Assembly: GCF_000832015.1 (NCBI RefSeq)
Contig: NZ_JXCJ01000001.1
Coordinates: 3,059,976 to 3,123,975, forward strand
Origin: Gilvimarinus agarilyticus
GTDB lineage: Bacteria > Pseudomonadota > Gammaproteobacteria > Pseudomonadales > Cellvibrionaceae
Direction: 5' to 3'
Length of the DNA: 64,000 nt
This document shows, piece by piece, positions 61,686-64,000 of this stretch; the first letter of the stretch is position 1; each line of letters opens with the position of its first letter. The position numbers were made by a program, and so were the translations under genes. The notes beneath the pieces are model-generated. The model saw only the letters and a list, made by a program, of their open reading frames with translations, did no database searches and had not been told where the DNA came from.

Positions 61686-64000
61686 TTACGCACCCTTTAC
61701 CCCCGGCTGCCGCCACAGTAAATACACTGCCGGCAATACCAACAGCGTCAGCACCAAGGTGGTAAGAGTGCCCCCCACCATAGGCGCGGCGATACGCTGC
61801 ATAATTTGCGAGCCGGCCCCCGAGCCGAACATAATGGGCAGCAAGCCGGCAAACAGCGTACACGCTGTCATAACGATAGGCCGCAACCTTAAGCCCGCGC
61901 CTTGCAGCACGGCCGACTGTACATCGGCGCGGGTTAGCTCGCGGCCCTCTTGCACGCATTGTTCACATACCTCCCGGTACGCGATATTCAGGTACACCAA
62001 CATCAACACGCCGATCTCAACCGCCACGCCCGCCAGTGCAATAAAGCCCATCGCGACCGCTACCGATAAGTTGTAGCCCAGAGCCATCAACAACCAAACG
62101 CCGCCGAGCAAGCCAAAAGGCAACGTCGCCAAGATGATAATTACCTCAGTAAGGCGTCTAAAGTTGAGGTACAGTAGCAATACAATAATGCCTAAGGTCA
62201 TGGGCAGCACCAGCATTAATCGCTCGCGGGCGCGCTCCATATATTCGTACTGGCCGGCCCAGGTCAGTGAGTAACCGGCCGGTAAGTCCAGCTCGCGCTC
62301 AACCCGTTGTTGCGCCTGCACCACATAGTGGCCGAGGTCGGTGTCTTGGGTATCCACCAACACCCATCCGTTAAGCTGAGCGTTTTCACTTTTAATGGCG
62401 GCGGGGCCGTCTTCGACCACCACTTGGGCCACATCGCCAAGCGCCAGCTCGAGGCCACCGTCGGTGATAATGGGTAACGACTCAAGCGCCGTGGGTGACT
62501 CGCGATACGCCTGCGGGTAGCGCAAATTTACCGGGTACCGCGCCGAACCCTCAACCGTTTGCGTCACCATCGCGCCCCCCACGGCGGCGTTAACCACAGC
62601 TTGCACATCGGCAATATTTAACCCAAATTGCGCGGCTTTAACGCGGTCGATATCAATGCTCACATAACGGCCGCCAGCGACACGCTCGGCGTAAACCGAC
62701 GCCGTGCCAGCCACATCACCTAATATACTTTCAAGCTGCTCACCAATCTCGCTAATGATGATTAAGTCCGGCCCGGCGATTTTAATGCCCACCGGGGTTT
62801 TAATGCCGGTGGCCAACATATCGATGCGGGTTTTAATGGGCATCACCCAGGCATTGGTCAAGCCCGGAAAGTCGATAAGCGCGTTAAGCTCTTGGCGCAA
62901 TGACTCGGGCGTAACCCCTGCGCGCCACTGATCGCGCGGATGAAATTGAATGACGGTTTCGATCATCGTTAGGGGCGCGGGGTCGGTGGCGGTTTCGGCA
63001 CGGCCAATTTTGCCGAACACTGTGTCCACCTCGGGCAGGGTTTTAATTAATTTATCGGTTTGCTGCAAAATTTGCCGCGCCTCACCAATGGACAACCCCG
63101 TGTAGGTGGTGGGCATGTACATTAAATCGCCTTCATCCAGCGGCGGCATAAATTCAGAACCCATTTTTTGCGCAGGCCACAAGCCTACCAGCATTAACAT
63201 CAGCGCTAACAGCACCACTGTTTTTGGGGCGCGCAGCACCGCCGCCAGTACGGGCCGGTACGCGGCCACCAACAAGCGGTTAAGCGGATTTTTTTGCTCA
63301 CCCAAAATGCGCCCACGAATAAAATAACCCATTAACACCGGTACCAGCGTTACAGCTAAACCGGCAGCGGCAGCCATGGCGTAGGTTTTGGTAAACGCCA
63401 GCGGACTGAACATTTTGCCCTCTTGTGCCTCTAGCGCAAACACCGGTAAAAAGCTGGCAGTAATAATTAACAGCGAAAAAAACAGCGCCGGCCCAACCTC
63501 GGCGGCGGCGGTTGCCACCAGTTGCCAGCGCCGCTCGCCGGTGATTGGCCCGCCGTTTTTTTCCTCGGCGCGCTCCAGATGCTTATGCAGGTTTTCAATC
63601 ATTACCACCGCGCCATCGACCATAGCGCCAATGGCAATAGCCACACCGCCCAGCGACATAATATTGGCGTTAATGCCCTGTAGGCTCATTACGATAAAGG
63701 CGCAGAGAACACCCAGTGGTAGGCTAATCGCCACCACCAGTGCCGAGCGAAAATGAAACAAAAACAAAGCGCAGATTAGCGCCACCACTAAAAACTCTTC
63801 GGCCAGTTTGTGATACAAGTTGTTAACGGCGGATACGATCAGGCGGGAGCGATCATAGGTGGTAATCACCTCAACGCCGTTAGGCAAACTTTTTTGCAAT
63901 TCGTTTAATCGACTTTTTACATCGGCAATTACGCGAGCGGCATTCTCTCCGCTGCGCATGACCACAATACCGCCGGCTACTTCGCCCTCGCCATTGAGCT
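61686..64000 (-). CDS. CusA/CzcA-type heavy-metal RND efflux transporter, C-terminal ~770 residues
   Basis: The gene enters from the right edge; the frame is open through 64000, with GEGEVAGGIVVMRSGENA matching the CusA/CzcA family before the first internal ATG (63965). Visible parts are the membrane bundle (FLVVALICALFLFHFRSALV, GAMVDGAVVMIENLHKHLE), periplasmic porter segments (MPPLDEGDLMYMPTTYTGL) and the C-terminal membrane bundle. Proton-relay aspartate (D in GAMVDGAVV) is present. It pumps cations such as Cu+/Ag+ or Zn2+/Co2+/Cd2+ outward with CusB/CusC-type partners, expected further right. Confidence 0.95.
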   Translation of the reverse strand, partial: LNGEGEVAGGIVVMRSGENAARVIADVKSRLNELQKSLPNGVEVITTYDRSRLIVSAVNNLYHKLAEEFLVVALICALFLFHFRSALVVAISLPLGVLCAFIVMSLQGINANIMSLGGVAIAIGAMVDGAVVMIENLHKHLERAEEKNGGPITGERRWQLVATAAAEVGPALFFSLLIITASFLPVFALEAQEGKMFSPLAFTKTYAMAAAAGLAVTLVPVLMGYFIRGRILGEQKNPLNRLLVAAYRPVLAAVLRAPKTVVLLALMLMLVGLWPAQKMGSEFMPPLDEGDLMYMPTTYTGLSIGEARQILQQTDKLIKTLPEVDTVFGKIGRAETATDPAPLTMIETVIQFHPRDQWRAGVTPESLRQELNALIDFPGLTNAWVMPIKTRIDMLATGIKTPVGIKIAGPDLIIISEIGEQLESILGDVAGTASVYAERVAGGRYVSIDIDRVKAAQFGLNIADVQAVVNAAVGGAMVTQTVEGSARYPVNLRYPQAYRESPTALESLPIITDGGLELALGDVAQVVVEDGPAAIKSENAQLNGWVLVDTQDTDLGHYVVQAQQRVERELDLPAGYSLTWAGQYEYMERARERLMLVLPMTLGIIVLLLYLNFRRLTEVIIILATLPFGLLGGVWLLMALGYNLSVAVAMGFIALAGVAVEIGVLMLVYLNIAYREVCEQCVQEGRELTRADVQSAVLQGAGLRLRPIVMTACTLFAGLLPIMFGSGAGSQIMQRIAAPMVGGTLTTLVLTLLVLPAVYLLWRQPGVKGA

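Noticed and set aside
1-64000. CRISPR array or classical restriction-modification or toxin-antitoxin system
   Set aside because: No regularly spaced repeats were seen, and no open frame carries recognisable Cas, methyltransferase-endonuclease or toxin-antitoxin motifs.

Overview
The window looks like part of a chromosome of a marine, polysaccharide-degrading gammaproteobacterium of the Cellvibrionales/Pseudomonadales kind. The core block recX-recA-pncC/cinA-mutS-fdxA-rpoS-nlpD-pcm-truD-ispF-ispD-ftsB (14.8-26.7 kb) follows the gene order I know from Pseudomonas and its relatives. The accessory genes (Sde182-type cellulose-binding protein, GH10 xylanase, TonB-dependent receptor, GntP permease, lipoprotein esterase) fit a Saccharophagus/Simiduia/Cellvibrio-like lifestyle. 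This placement is inference from gene content.

Region 1 (1-14508) is one end of a Mu-like transposable prophage that runs off the left edge. Late genes point left: holin-like protein, lytic transglycosylase, nested Rz/Rz1 spanins, DUF2730, gp26-like and DUF3486. A cargo block of unrecognised membrane and zinc-ribbon proteins (2786-6006) lies between the lysis genes and an XRE repressor. The early operon points right: Ner-like protein, CII-like and IclR-like regulators, DUF3102, MuA transposase with a DD35E triad, MuB ATPase, DUF3164, GemA and Mor. It begins at a near-consensus promoter whose 18-bp spacer is a palindrome. The element ends at about 14508 in a TG...CA-type terminus, next to paired 30-bp-spaced direct repeats, and it truncates a host prolyl-4-hydroxylase-like gene.

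Region 2 (14.8-31.5 kb) is mainly housekeeping. It holds SOS-controlled recA with recX, mutS, ferredoxin, rpoS/nlpD, a DUF368 (PopT-type) lipid-carrier translocase, pcm, truD, the isoprenoid genes ispF/ispD and ftsB. These are followed by DUF3859, AsmA-like, FMN-glutamate-synthase-like, DUF3806 and UPF0016 (Mn exporter-like) genes. The surE gene expected between truD and pcm is absent. A secreted SurE-like protein is encoded at 50.7 kb.

Region 3 (31.5-37.3 kb) contains a GNAT gene, a DUF1593/Sde182 gene flanked by direct copies of an ~85-bp intergenic repeat, an ABC-F (YbiT-like) factor and an SPFH protein. Region 4 (37.3-48.1 kb) has a Fur-box TonB receptor, a three-gene GMC dehydrogenase/small subunit/lipoprotein cytochrome operon, an SRAP protein, ArsC, a metallo-beta-lactamase-fold lipoprotein, a TetR regulator with two dyads and a quinone-reductase-like enzyme.

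Region 5 (48.1-50.6 kb) is unusual. A small membrane-protein gene carries two in-frame TAA codons. A PhnD-like binding-protein gene is broken by one TAG and overlaps by ATGA a two-helix membrane protein with a possible C-terminal winged helix. Region 6 (50.7-64 kb) encodes the secreted SurE-like protein, a lipoprotein, a GH10 enzyme, a 1371-residue ThuA/SGNH/propeller/HEAT/cytochrome c fusion of planctomycete-like architecture, a GntP permease, a lipoprotein esterase and the C-terminal part of a CusA-type RND pump. I see no rRNA, tRNA or CRISPR array.
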